Assembly (NCBI GenBank): GCA_027924585.1
Contig: BSBM01001932.1
Location: 124,001-188,000, forward strand
Direction: 5' to 3'
From: Larix kaempferi
Taxonomy: Eukaryota > Streptophyta > Pinopsida > Pinales > Pinaceae
DNA: 64,000 nucleotides
Shown here: one piece after another, positions 48,203 through 59,590 of the stretch
Layout of the letters: every line of letters begins with the position of its first letter
Numbering within the stretch: position 1 is the stretch's first letter
Translations under genes and position numbers: made by a program
The notes under the pieces: generated by a model
The model's input: the letters and a program-made list of their open reading frames with translations, nothing else
Told to the model about the DNA's origin: nothing
The model's database searches: none

Positions 48203-48256
48203 AACTCCCCCTTTGTCATTGATGGAAACCATCCAAACTTTTTCTCCCCCTTTGAC
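48203..48256 (-). other. Duplicated polypurine tracts next to the 3' LTR
   Basis: On the - strand, ATGACAAAGGGGGAGTT touches the LTR (48203-48219), and AATGTCAAAGGGGGAGAAAA lies just upstream (48239-48256). Plus-strand priming needs one such tract. Repeated GGGGGAG tracts are a feature I associate with Sirevirus-type copia elements. Confidence 0.75.
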
Positions 48257-50987
48257 ATTAATGACAAAGGGTCAAGTAGCCATTAAAAGCTTCACAATGC
48301 CCCCCAAAAAATTTAGCCTTGAATTCATCATTTTATGTTGAGTCTGCCTTCAATATTTTTATAAGTATCTTTATAGACATTCCCCCTGAGATCTTGCTGG
48401 TCTGTTCATTGTAGTTTAGTTATTAGTGAATGTCAAATCTGCTACACAAGTGCCCATATAATCACACTTATGCCAAGACTGCTCATGACCTCTCTTGGAA
48501 GAAATGATGCACAGATAGGTGTAGTTCATTGATTTTTCAACTGCCATCTCATATCAATCACTCTGCTTCTTGACTCAATCAAACTTAGTTAGTTTGAGTC
48601 AATGATATCTTTATCCCACTGTCAAGTTGCTAGAATAAGTCTTTGACTTATTGTTTCAATTCAGGGTTTCGCATACCTTTTGCTACTCTGCTGTACAAGG
48701 GAAAATATACATACTTCAGACTTCAATCAAAGCTTCTGACAGTGACAAACGTCATGACTTGGATTGTGGCAGTTTCAATCTTTGATTGTGGTAGTACTAT
48801 AGAAACTTTAAAACTTAGAATATAGCAGCTTCAAATATGGACTATGGTGGCTTTGGACTGTGGGAGAAGATTATTATCAAGCATATCTTTAACTTATTTG
48901 TATGCTGTAGATATATTCAACAAACTTGGGTCTTGAATTTCATTGGTTGTATATCATTATGCATGCATTTTCATCACCATTGAGGTGGTAGAATGTGCAT
49001 CAAATCATCATATTGATGAACTGTACTCCTGCATATTTTCCACAGTTCAAGCTTACTTGGCTATGCTTTATCATAGTCATCAGAGTGGGTAAATCATCAC
49101 TGAAGTTTTAATTATCATACAGACCGGTGTATACATGAAACATAACTATTTCATAACTACTTTTATAGATTCTCATCTCCTCTCATTCATACTTACAACA
49201 CCATGTGCCAAGTTGAACCATTCCTGCCATGCATTGGTTGTCCGTGTGCAAATCTATATATATTCCCTCTTCATTTGCTTCCCAATATAACCAATACCAA
49301 CAGAATTTCTGTGCTTCTGCTCCCCATTTCTTGAATCAAATTGTAACACCTGCAGCCTTTTGAACACTTCAAGCTCCCCCTAAGAACTTTGCTTCATAAA
49401 ATATTTTTACCTTGGGCTTTGTTAGTGTCTTCTTTTGGGCTGGTCTTAATGAGCAAATGGACAGCTGTAGATATAATTCACTTCATGCTTTCATTCATGG
49501 TTCCAATTTGCAACTCTTGCAGACACTTGCAGTCATTCCAAAAGTCTGCTTCAAATCAGCCTTTAAATAGCCTCAAGATAATATTCAAATCACCCTTCAA
49601 CAAGATCCAGAAAGTCCTCTAAATCTGCAATCAACATTCTTGGAATGTGTGCCAGGGATACACTTCAGGTCTATAATGATATTCTTGGAATATGTGCCAG
49701 AAGTAGGGCTGAAACAGTTCTTCAATCTGCCCTAATTGTACCATTGAGCAGTCCTTAAAATATTAGCCTAGATCTGTCACAAAATTATCCTCAGATTTGT
49801 TCCAAATCGGTCACAATAACTGTCTTCTAGCTGTAGCAAATACCCTTCAAACAACCTTCAGAACTTGTCCAAAATTAGCTCTCAACAGTCATAAAGTCAA
49901 CACCTAAGGTCCTTGGAATGCATGCCAAAAAGGAATCTACTTATGCACATCATGCCATCATAGGAATCTGCTCATTCCAAGACTTCAAGCTCAATGAATT
50001 TTAGTTATATCTGTTATCCTTCTTTCTGTTGCTAACTTCCATTGAATGCTTCCCCAATATAGGTTATACAATCAACAACAAGTATTTTTGTGAATACTCC
50101 CTTTGTCAATCATATCCAAATATTACTTGCCCAAAGTCAAGTTTACTGCTTCCATTAGCCTATGTTCACGATCCCTATCTGAAAGAGCCACTGATCTTGT
50201 CCTCAATGTTCATTCCCAAACACTTCTTATATTTGTATGTTTTTTCAATCTTCAACTCCGATCTTGTATGACTTCATGCTTGGGGTTTCTTCAGAACACA
50301 AATTCTGCTTCACTATTTCTGCCACTTGCTTTTACAAAGATCCATCTCAGACTGGATACTGTTGGTCAAACTTTTCTGCTCATCATTGTTCACTTCTACA
50401 ATACAATTTGTACATACAGGAGATACTTCTGCTGGCTGTGTCTATATTGTACATCTTAAAGGTCATCTTAAGTTTGACAAAGATCAATTTCACTTCTTTA
50501 CTGCTGTAGTATCCTTTATCAGAATTTATGCATTCTACCTTGTGCACATCACATGAATCATCATGCCCTGATCACATTCTTCACTCTTTCTTCTTGCCAT
50601 CAGGTCACCTTAAAAAGTATCAACCTATTTTCAACTCATGTATCCTTTTGAACGGATTTAATACTCAGATCAGCTCCTGTCCTATTTGGCATTCAAAATT
50701 CTTGAAGATATTCTAGCAAGCCCGAGCATTCTTCATCTTTGAACAACTTCACAAGTGCTTATCTTATGCTTAAATGCTTTGATCAGATCCAAGGCTATAT
50801 CAGCTTTCTTATGATTTATATAACAATAACAATCAAAATGCCCTACTCCCCCTTACATATGCATATCTTGTTTTATATTACAGCCACGATCCTTGGACCT
50901 GGTTTGCTTGGAGCAACTATCATTTACCATTTTGAGTTCATCCTCCAGCAATGTGCTCATGGTGTCTTAAGACCTTTTGAAAAGATC
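48257..50987 (-). other. Internal non-coding region of the gag-only element
   Basis: I read both strands for protease (DSG), integrase (DDE), RT (YxDD) and RNase H motifs and found none. Only short frames occur. Diverged repeats of ATTCTTGGAATGTGTGCCAG lie at about 49637, 49680 and 49912. The region may hold packaging or replication signals, or be filler replacing pol. Confidence 0.7.
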
Positions 50988-52535
50988 TTAATTTTGGCTT
51001 GCCAAATGGAAGCCATCTCCATTTTTGCACTGATCATCAACTACCTTATTTAGATCTAGCAATACATTTTTCCTTACCCACACTTTAGAGTGTCCTTGGC
51101 TGAGGTTGTTTGTCTTCTGATTTTCAGTTTTGCCTTCATTATACTTCTTCCATGATTCATGTGTTCTTCTTGCTGATGTATATGATGGGCTCTTCATTTG
51201 TTGTCTTCTTGGACTAGTACAAGTTTGTGCCTTATGACCAAATCCACTGCAATTGTAGCATCTCAAGGTGTGGCAATTGGCAGCTATATGTCCAAGTTGA
51301 TTGCATGCCCAACATCTCACTGCATTCTTTGGACCTCCAAAATTCTTTCTTCCATCTACACAATCTATTTCCTTGTGACCAAAGTTAGAACAAGAAAAAC
51401 AATAGCCATTAAATCTATATTCATACCTTGGACCTTGTTTCCAGCTTGGAATTGTTTCTTTGCTTTGAGGATTTGGCCTAGCTCCTTGATGTGTCCCTGA
51501 ACAACCAGCATCTTGGTTGTCATGAGATGCATCCTTGGTCATTGATGGACCAACTTCTGGAGTCTTTGGAGACCACTTGTCTTCTACCTTTTTATACCCA
51601 AGGCCAGTTTTGTCACGGGGAAACCTTTGGCAATCCAATAATTTATCCAACATGACTGAGTTGTTGTTGAAATTCTCATGATAGTTTGATTTTTCAATTT
51701 TCTTCTTGAGTCCAACAACTTCCATTTCAAGCTCTTCATTTTTCTTCTCCTTTTCATCCAAGTGACTCCTCAATACTTCTTCTCTTCTTTTAGCTTCCTC
51801 CAATCGAATTTTCAGATCAAGGTTAACCCATCTTGTCTCTTCAAGTTCTCTAGGATCCACATCAGTCTTTTCTTGTTCATTTCCTAGTTGATCCTTCAAC
51901 CTTTTGACCTCAAGATTTTTATCGTCCAACTCACCTTGAAAATCATTGTTCTTGAGTTTTAACTTCAAGAACAAGTGCTTTATTTCCTTTTGGTATTTAT
52001 CAAATGCTCCCATGATCTTCTTTCTAAGCCTTGAATCGGATTTGACATCCCTATCCAACAGAGTACTTGCAAAAGCCTCTTTGATTTTCAACAAATCTTC
52101 TTCATCCTTTACAAGAGCAACTTCATCATCATTAATTTTATAATTATTGCCAATAGAAGAGTTCTTACCTTCACTAGTGCTTGATGCTTGAACCTCCTTC
52201 ATTCCTTGTTCTTTATTTTCAGATGTCTTCACTTCCTTCTCTTCGTCCATGTCTTGAGTTTTCCTTTTGTGCTCACTTTGAAGTGTACTCCAAAGGTATT
52301 TGGCTGAAGTGTACCTTCCAAGATTCAACCTTTCCTTCTCTAATTGAGGCAAGTTCCTCATGATCAACCTTAGTGCATTTTCATTGCTTTCTTGTGGGTT
52401 CTTAGTTGTTGCTCCTTCAATTGCTTTCCAGATGTCAACCCCTTGTCCCTGTAAGTAATACCTCATTTTGAAGCTCCAAAATTCATAACTTGATTCACTA
52501 AATAATGGAAGAATTTCTCCATGGCTTTCCTTCAC
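50988..52535 (-). CDS. Gag protein of the gag-only element (Sirevirus-like)
   Basis: An intact 515-codon frame starts 50 bases inside the primer site (MKESHGEILPLFSESSYEFW). Residues 10-95 form a copia-type gag N-terminus (FWSFKMRYYLQGQGVDIW, YLWSTLQSEH). Residues about 180-285 are a charged coiled coil. Residues 302-314 read CQRFPRDKTGLGY, a signature of large plant copia Gags. Three perfect zinc knuckles follow at 379-392, 408-421 and 426-439 (CFSCSNFGHKEIDC, CWACNQLGHIAANC, CYNCSGFGHKAQTC). Gag would form cytoplasmic particles and bind RNA. It ends in a stop with no pol frame after it. It is the only long undamaged gene in the window, although its LTRs have diverged by about 3 percent. Confidence 0.9.
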   Translation of the reverse strand: MKESHGEILPLFSESSYEFWSFKMRYYLQGQGVDIWKAIEGATTKNPQESNENALRLIMRNLPQLEKERLNLGRYTSAKYLWSTLQSEHKRKTQDMDEEKEVKTSENKEQGMKEVQASSTSEGKNSSIGNNYKINDDEVALVKDEEDLLKIKEAFASTLLDRDVKSDSRLRKKIMGAFDKYQKEIKHLFLKLKLKNNDFQGELDDKNLEVKRLKDQLGNEQEKTDVDPRELEETRWVNLDLKIRLEEAKRREEVLRSHLDEKEKKNEELEMEVVGLKKKIEKSNYHENFNNNSVMLDKLLDCQRFPRDKTGLGYKKVEDKWSPKTPEVGPSMTKDASHDNQDAGCSGTHQGARPNPQSKETIPSWKQGPRYEYRFNGYCFSCSNFGHKEIDCVDGRKNFGGPKNAVRCWACNQLGHIAANCHTLRCYNCSGFGHKAQTCTSPRRQQMKSPSYTSARRTHESWKKYNEGKTENQKTNNLSQGHSKVWVRKNVLLDLNKVVDDQCKNGDGFHLASQN

Positions 52536-52584
52536 TTGTGTCTACTGATTTCCTTCGAGATTGTTAGGCTTCTGCAGAAGGCTA

Positions 52585-52596
52585 GCTCTAATACCA
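52585..52596 (-). other. Primer-binding site of the gag-only element
   Basis: TGGTATTAGAGC on the - strand, separated from the LTR by AT. It matches the initiator tRNA-Met site TGGTATCAGAGC with one C-to-T change, a variant often seen in plant copia elements. Confidence 0.85.
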
Positions 52597-53529
52597 ATTG
52601 TTAGACACAGTGCTCACTGAGAGGGGGGGGTGAATCAGTGAGTCTATACTATATTCAATTTCAACTTCAATTATAATCTTAAATCGTTATTTACTTCAAT
52701 AACATATTCATCAATGAACTATCACAACATCAAGTTAACATCAGCACATTGCACAGGATATGAGCTTTGTAAGTATTGTATAAATGGAGACTTTAATATC
52801 CTAAATGGGAAACAAGCCATAAGGTGGCACCACCCACCAGAATGGTTCAGTCAGCTACAACTGACTGGGATGCTACAACACCCCCAGCAATCATAGATTT
52901 TACAAGTAATGTTTCTGACTCTTCTTGAGTCTACAAATTCATACATCCTCAAACAATAAACACTTGTTTGGTTCAACAACTTTTTTCATCAACATACATA
53001 ATCTTGTCATCAGCATTTGTATTCTATGATAACCCTAGCAACAACAGCACATTCACAATTCATCATCAAACTGTCACTATCTCAGCATATCACCACCAAG
53101 CACCACAACCAGCACTTCATCTCTCTTACCATATCAATCATATGTCACTAAATATCACTGTTGTATGAACTCAAACTTCATTTTTGGTTTGTTGCTGCTA
53201 AGATGTTCTCATGCCCAAAAATCAGAGATGAAGAAAGACAATTCTCCGTATTGCTCCTACTGCTGGACCCGAAATTCTAATCAATCTTCTTCTTCCTTTA
53301 ATAACAACAAGTTGTCTCTGTCATCAGTCATATTATCATTCTGTCCAGCAATACAAATGTATCTTTCTGTCTAGCATTATGTCCCCATAAATCAAGATAA
53401 AAATATTCCATGCTGTACTTGCTGCTCCTGCTCCTTACCACCGAATTGTCATAATCTTGACTGTCCCCCGAAATCTGAGCTCACCTAAACCACTGAATTC
53501 TCCACACAAAAATGAAGACGTTGACTGGT

Positions 53530-53537
53530 TATTTATA
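53530..53537 (-). promoter_or_regulatory. TATA box in the 5' LTR, likely promoter of the Gag transcript
   Basis: TATAAATA at the same place as in the other LTR. From here R and U5, the primer site and the gag ORF follow leftwards. Confidence 0.55.
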
Positions 53538-53821
53538 TTGTTTTTTTTCATATATTTTTTTTGAGCCGACTTGCACAATATATGTCTTTTATATTTTATA
53601 TTTATTTATTAATTCTTGACTGAGCCGACTTTGCATTGAATAACATCATTTTTATTTGTTTTGAGCTGACTTGTTCATTTCTCAACAAACATATATTTAT
53701 ATTTTTAATCTTCTTTTCCATGTTATCACGGTGGGTGTAAGGCCCAGATAATCCTTATTAAATATAGATATATGTTTTACTACCATGTCATCATCATTCT
53801 CTTATTTGGCATGCCTCTAGG

Positions 53822-54110
53822 ATGCCCGCATCAGTTCTTCCATATGCCCACAATTAGGATTCTTCTTATGCCCTCAAGGGATTTTCCATACATGCCCTTA
53901 AATTCCCACATATCATTTCAAATATGCCCGCAATGGGCTATGTAACTCCCACTATGATGCCCGCAGTCTTCCATGATTCAATTGTCATTGCCATTGCTTG
54001 TCTTCCATGTCCATGCCCACATGAGGGTCTTTGGGATGCCCGCAATGACCATCTAGATGCCCGCAACAACCTTATGTCCACTTGCCCTTTTCATGCCCGC
54101 AAGCTTATGC
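53822..54110. repeat. ATGCCCGCA motif array in U3 of the gag-only element
   Basis: About ten copies of ATGCCCGCA or close variants (ATGCCCACA, ATGCCCTCA, ATGCCCTTA) occur in under 300 bases, just upstream of the TATA box on the - strand. The other LTR carries the same array (47758-48020). Clustered short motifs here are candidates for transcription-factor sites. Confidence 0.7.
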
Positions 54111-54364
54111 TTGCTTGGCATATTGCCATGTCATTATCCTCATATTTCCATTGTCTTCCATATTAGCATTTGTCCTTGTATCCTTGCTTGTCTTCGTGCT
54201 TGCCATGCTTTCCATCACCAATTCATTGTCTTCATGTCACTCCTTTGTCATTAATGGGTGTCATCAATGACAACCTATGCTCAACACTTCCCTTATTTGA
54301 TTTGTAGATTAGATATTGATCAATTGTTTGATTGAATTGTTGATTGATAGGAATTTGGGTTTGC

Positions 54365-55100
54365 AAATCAAATGAAACAGAATCCTAGTAAAGGTGGTCC
54401 TAACTCACAGAATAAATGACAGAGAAAGGATGGCCAAAGTCATGAAAACCAATACAAGCCACAGGTAAATAAGGGTAACAAGAAATCAAAGAAGGAAATC
54501 TAAAAGTGGTGTCAATTCCACAAATCTCTTGGCACAACAGTGATTATTGTCGCTCAAAGAAATCATTATTGGCTAAGATGAAATCCTCAGGACAAGACTC
54601 TGGCTTGGAATTTAATTCAACGTAAGAGAAGGGAAAGAAGATCATTGATGCAAAACCTAGTTCCACCATTTCAACCATAAATATCAAACCGAAAGAAGCA
54701 TAGGATCCATAAGAAGGGGAGCACCTCTTCCATTCACAACTGTGGGTGAAGGGAATCTGCTACATTTCATTATTGATGGTGGTAGCCAAAATAACTTGAT
54801 CTCGGCCAAGTTCATCAAGATATTGAATATGTCGACGATGCCACATCCCCAACCATACACCATAGGTTGTCTGAGCCAGGGATGCGACATCCACATCATT
54901 CAATAGTAACACTTATCCTACGACATCAAGCCCTTCAAATATTAGGTGTTGCATGATGTTGCCCCACTTCAAGTTTGTGATGTTCTTTTATTACAACCCT
55001 ATATGTGGAAACATCGTGTTTTTTATGAGTCCAATCCCCATAGTGTCATTGTTGATTTGAATGGAAAACTCTATGGGATACCCAAGGTAGTCTAGACTAT
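54365..55100 (+). pseudogene. Gypsy element F: Gag end with zinc knuckle, and protease
   Basis: A Lys/Gln-rich stretch leads to KWCQFHKSLG and, after a one-base shift, NSDYCRSKKSLLAKM. This is a knuckle-like end of the type C-x2-H or C-x2-C followed by Cys. At 54.72-54.9 kb the + strand reads PLPFTTVGEGNLLHFIIDGG, then SQNNLISAKFIKILN and HPQPYTIGCLSQGCDIHII. This is an aspartic protease in which the active-site loop reads DGG where DSG or DTG is usual. Stops follow. Element A has its own protease at 45.7 kb, so F is a separate element. Confidence 0.7.
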
Positions 55101-55279
55101 GGCGGTTTCCTTGATCTCCGAAAAAAAATGTCGGAAGGTCATCTCTCAGACTAGGAAAATTGTCATCTTCATGGTTATGTCAAAAGGTGGACAGAAGGTC
55201 ACTGAAACCACCATATCCTTAGCATAATGTCTCTTCAAACAAAAAAATCAGGTTGACAAGATTGTAGAAGAATACATAA

Positions 55280-56190
55280 ATATCTTCGCCTTGCCTAAAG
55301 GGGTGGCTCTACACTGCCAGGTTAAACATTCAATTGATTTGATACCGTTCCTTTACCTAATGGACCAGTATATAGATGATCTCTTTTGTAGAATGAGGAA
55401 ATAAAGTGTCAAATTCAATAGCTCATCCAAAAAGGCACTAGCATTTGACCAATATCCTCACCTTGTGGGATCCCAATTGTGTTGGTATAGAAAAAGGATG
55501 GGACATGGTGACTGTGTATTAGTTATATATTCCTAAACAAAATTACCTTCAAGAATAGATACTCAATCCCCCATATTGATGATATTCTTCATCAACTTAA
55601 GGGTTCCAATTTATTTAGTAAAATTGATTTGAAGTCAGGTTAATTACCACCAGGTCCCGAATGAGTAGTCTAATGTAAGGAAGACAAACTTCAGGTCTAA
55701 AGAATTCCTTTTTGAGTGGTTTCGCATGCCTTTCGGCTTTAATAATTCCCCAACAACATTTATGAGGATGGTGGATGATATATTGCACCCATTCACAAGC
55801 TATTTTGTGGTCATATATCTAGATGACATCCTCATCTTCAACAGAACTTGGGTGGAATAGTTGTAACACATTCAAGAGATCCTTAGTACATTGTGCCAAC
55901 ACAAGTTATATGCCAATTTTAAGAAATGCTCATTTGACATGGAGAAAATTCAGTAACTGGGATATATCATGGATGAACATGGGGTGCATGTGACCCAATG
56001 AATATCCAATTCATTCGTGATTGGACAACCTCGACAACTCTAACAGAGCTCCACATCTTCTTAGGCCTCGCCAAATTTTACAATAGCTTTGTGTTGGGAT
56101 TCTCTCATATCATTTGGCCCTTAAACCAAGTGACCAAGGGTGGAGCCAAATCAAATTTTGCTTGGGGTGCATTAAAACAAAAAATCCTTT
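55280..56190 (+). pseudogene. Gypsy element F: reverse transcriptase
   Basis: The second half is clear: FEWFRMPFGFNNSPTTFMRM, then VVIYLDDILIFN with the catalytic YLDD at 55816-55827, and HKLYANFKKCSFDMEKIQ with LGYIMDEHGVHVT. The N-terminal half has several frameshifts ([17 protein letters not shown]-like order near 55.59-55.64 kb). The core motif is preserved, but at least five stops make it inactive. Confidence 0.85.
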
Positions 56191-56710
56191 GAGGATCTGA
56201 AATGATTTCTATGCTTGGTGTGGACCCTCACTCTACCAGAATTGGTACAACCTTTTGAGATTGAGATAAATGTATCTGACTATGCTATCGGTGCAGTGCT
56301 CACTCATCATGGAAATATGGTGTCCTATCATAGTGAGACACTCTCTAATTTTTTTCATAGGTATCCCACCTGTGAAAAGGAGATGCACTCCATTATGTAG
56401 GCCTTCCATCAATGAAAAAATTACATCCTAGGGAAGGATACCATCATCCACATTGATCACAATCCCTTGCATTTCATGAATATGTTGGTAAAGTTACATA
56501 ATGACTGCCATCAAGAGTGGTCTACATACTTGCAACAGTTCCACTTGAACACCAAGTATAAGAAGGGAAACACCAATCACATTGCAGACTGCCTCAACCA
56601 AACTCCATTTGCTTCGCTGACTATTGTGCTCAAATCTTGTGTACATGAAACATTCGAGTGGCCCAATTTGTATGATAGTGACCCTAACTTTTATATTTCC
56701 TATTAAACAT
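56190..56710 (+). pseudogene. Gypsy element F: RNase H
   Basis: The frame reads LPELVQPFEIEINVSDYAIG, where the Asp is kept, then AVLTHHGNMVSYHSETLSNF, YPTCEKEMHSIM (Glu) and, after a stop, IIHIDHNPLHFMN (Asp). It ends with WSTYLQQFHLNTKYKKGNTN and HIADCLNQTP, the typical end of gypsy RNase H. Confidence 0.85.
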
Positions 56711-56779
56711 TACAAGCAAGAAGATCAGTCTTAAACTTACTTTCCAAGGTGAAATTTTATGCCATCTCAACCACCTCTA

Positions 56780-57600
56780 TGTTTCTTCAAGAGAGAACAA
56801 GAAGTTGATTTGGGAGGCACATTATAGTTGAGTGGAAAGGCACTTCGATGTAGAGAAGATAATTGTAGTGCTATAGAAGTAATTTTATTGGTCAAATCTA
56901 TGACAAGACGTTGGTAGGTACATATGACCATGCAAGGAATATGCCATTTCCAAACCTACCATCAAGAATCAATGATTGTACACCCAATTTCCTACCCCAG
57001 ACAAGCCCTCCAAGTCTGTCTCCATGGGCTTCATGCTTGACTTGCCATCAACCAAGCAGGTCAATGAATTTGTATTTGTGGTTGTTGATTAGTTCTCTAA
57101 GATGACAATTTTAACTCTCTGATAAGAAGAGATTCACAATAGAGGCCACTGCTAAGCTCTTCTTCAAACATGTTTGGGTTCATTTTGGTCTCCCATGGAC
57201 CATTATATCAGATTGAGACAACATGTTCTTGAGTACCTTCTGTTCCAACCTATGGTCAATGATAGGCACCAAGATGACCAAATTGAATGCCTTGCACCCA
57301 TAAGTCGATGGTAGACAGAGGTGGTCAACAGGATGATTGTGCATATCTTGAGATACTATAACTCCAAACATCCCCTCACTTGGGATGAGAGTATTCCTCG
57401 TGTTCAACGGAGCCAGCATAGAGCCATTCACATCTCTATTAGCCACAACCCTTTTGAGGTATGCTTGTGGTTCCATCCATTGTCCCCAATTGATCTAGCA
57501 CTTCCCTTTGCGTATACACATGAAGAGTCCTCCCATGCTCAAACTGACTCTAATCAAGCATTTGAATCTGTTGAGCGGATCCAACATTAAGTTCATGATA
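56780..57600 (+). pseudogene. Gypsy element F: integrase
   Basis: The zinc-binding part is eroded. The core reads KSVSMGFMLDLPSTKQVNEF then VFVVVD-FSKM (first Asp), FFKHVWVHFGLPWTIISD (second Asp) and TEVVNRMIVHILRYY (Glu), each in a different frame. HRAIHISISHNPFEVCLWFH closes the core. At least four frameshifts or stops are present. The order after RNase H confirms a gypsy element. Confidence 0.8.
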
Positions 57601-58118
57601 TATTGCATAAACCCAATGCCAAGTATAAGTAGTGTCATGACCAGCATCAGGTTCCACATAAGTTTCAGGTTGGCAATAAGGTCTAGTTACATTTACAGAA
57701 AGAGTGTTTCATAGGGACCCATTAGAAGTTCCACCCACTTCCCTATGGGCCATACACCGTCACTAAGGTTGTGGGAGAGAATGATTTTGAGTTAAGTATT
57801 CCCCCTTTCCTCAACTTGCACCCCGTATTTAATGTGGAGCTACTTCGACCATATTTTCCACCTCTCTTATAAGCCTCAGAACTAGTTGAGCACTTGGCCA
57901 CTACAAAAATCAATCCTAACTACATTGAGATGGTTACAATCAAACGAATCATGGAAACTAAGATAAATGGAATTCACTATACTTACATCCAGCTATATTG
58001 GGTTTTCAAAGCATGGAAACTTCTTCACCAGGTAAAGTGCCTCACTAGGAGTAAAATTCAACAAAAGTTTCCTCATCTGATGGAGGAAATTGATACAATG
58101 GGGACCATTTCTCCCTAA
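57600..58118 (+). pseudogene. Gypsy element F: integrase C-terminus and chromodomain-like tail
   Basis: HKFQVGNKV-LHLQKE, PLPYGPYTVTKVVGENDFEL and HPVFNVELLRPYFPPLL are the integrase C-terminal segment. A tail (57894-58118) follows: EMVTIKRIMETKINGIHYTY, IQLYWVFKAWKLLHQVKC and IQQKFPHLMEEI. Its position and its R-I-M-x-T-K...Q-Q-K-F-P-x-L pattern fit a diverged chromodomain, as in plant chromoviruses, where it guides insertion to particular chromatin. The aromatic cage residues are hard to place, so a degenerate chromodomain is the safest call. Confidence 0.65.
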
Positions 58119-58129
58119 GGGGAAAGGAC
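58117..58129 (+). other. Polypurine tract of element F
   Basis: AAGGGGAAAGGAC, 12 of 13 bases purine, lies at the end of the pol remnant, immediately before a TG. It marks the start of the 3' LTR. Confidence 0.65.
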
Positions 58130-59590
58130 TGATCTAGGTGGATACTAGTGTCCACCCACCAGTTTCAATGAGTTACAACTGTTCTCCATCTTTTTGGCAA
58201 TTTTCTATTGTTTTCGGATCCCAAACTTCCACGGTCATTTTGAGGCCCTAAAAGATGTTTTTTGGCCAATCGAAGGGCAAGGGGTTGCTTCCCTAGCATT
58301 CCCCGACCCCAATAAAAAATTGTAATACTTAGTTAGTTTTTTCGAATGAGCTATCGAGCTATATTTCGAATGAGATACCGTATGAAAAAGTTGCATCCTC
58401 GAGAAGTTGGCATATTAGCTAACCACCTCGGGACCCACAAATCCTTTGGTGCTTCATCTCCTAGGGTTAGGTTTTTGGATGTTTAATGTTTCTACCTCTT
58501 TATGTTTATGATAAAAGGACCTTTTTCAATATCTTTGTAATAAGGTCTTGCACATGGGTGTATCCAACACATCTCTCTTTATATATAAGCTACCACCATC
58601 TAAGCTAGTTTGTATTGCTTTGAAGTTTACAAATAGAATTTGGGTTTTACTATATGATTGTGCTTTCTACAAAATATTTTCATGTGCGTTTCAATTTTAT
58701 ATTGTCTCCTTCACTTCATTCTCCAAATAATCCATATCTTATTCTCTTCACATTGTGCCCCCAAAGCAACCTGGGTGAATCAAAAGAGACAACTGGTTTG
58801 CTTTATCCTCCTCTTGTTTCTTTGCAAGAAAGTTTTACCTCATGAAACTTGTCTTGTTTTCAAATGTGTCCAAGTTTTGTTTTAAAATTTATCATTTTTA
58901 AGAAATATATATGCAGATCATGGCACACACATATTCATGCCTAAACATTGTCTCTTGGTTGACCAACAAAGAATGAGACACTTATAATTTATTGCCTCAC
59001 ATAAAAACTTAAGACTTAATTTAGACTATGTAAAACGATATTTTTTCACTATAAAAATTTAAGTATTTAATTAAATCACTTTAAATAATGGTTTCAAGTT
59101 ACATTAATCATAACCCCTACACCAACATCCAATGAGAGGATGTGGCAAACATAAAGTCATCTAATATTCTAAACAACGTAGATTAGGATCTTGAAGGTAG
59201 TTGATCCACAAAATGCTCCAAGACCACTGAAATTTGAAACTAAAGTTCACTAAAGGGATACGATAAGTTATTCATTAAAAAAAGTTTAATTAGGATTTTT
59301 TCTTGAAAAATAGGTGTTTATGGGGAGGTTGGACTAAAGATGTGCCAATATTTTTTTTTCACAAAACAAATATTTGTTTATATTATAAAAAAAAGGTCAT
59401 GGCCGAACTGGAATACTTGTAGATACAAAAATGTTCCTTCTATGATGAGCGATAGAGTTCTTATAGTTATAGATTATATACACAATATAGATGACAAAAT
59501 AAGTACATTCATCCCTGATCCGACTATTTCTATATGCTCGACTGGTATAGATATGGATAAACTTTACTAGAAACAAAATGCATTCAAACT
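58130..59590 (+). other. Probable 3' LTR of element F, then unassigned DNA
   Basis: The LTR should start TGATCTAGGTGGATACTAGT at 58130. Its right end is not found and no matching 5' copy is in the window, because the gag-only element and other sequence lie where F's start should be. T-rich leader-like sequence runs to about 58.9 kb. From there to 59.59 kb I see nothing but AT-rich DNA. Confidence 0.45.

Larger units (their letters stand above)
46526..54286 (-). mobile_element. Gag-only copia-type LTR element (TR-GAG-like)
   Basis: Two direct repeats of 1,677 and 1,688 bp with TGTTAGAC...CTCAACA ends flank about 4.4 kb. The flanks ATTCC and CTTCC form a 5-bp target duplication with one mismatch. 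On the - strand the order is 5' LTR, primer site, intact gag ORF, 2.7 kb without pol, polypurine tracts, 3' LTR. The LTRs are about 96-97 percent identical by eye, so this is the youngest large insertion here. Lacking protease, integrase, RT and RNase H, it could move only with enzymes from a partner element. Confidence 0.9.
52599..54286 (-). repeat. 5' LTR of the gag-only element
   Basis: 1,688 bp, beginning TGTTAGACACAGTGCTCACT and ending CTCAACA. The primer-binding site lies two bases to its left, so it is the 5' LTR of a - strand element. Confidence 0.9.

Noticed and set aside
50029-50556. Four overlapping + strand frames with hydrophobic stretches
   Set aside because: They are antisense within the gag-only element, in mutually conflicting frames, rich in Ser/Phe/Leu as expected for AT-rich antisense.
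54365-58129. Element F as the continuation of element A
   Set aside because: Both carry their own zinc knuckle and protease remnants, so they are different elements.
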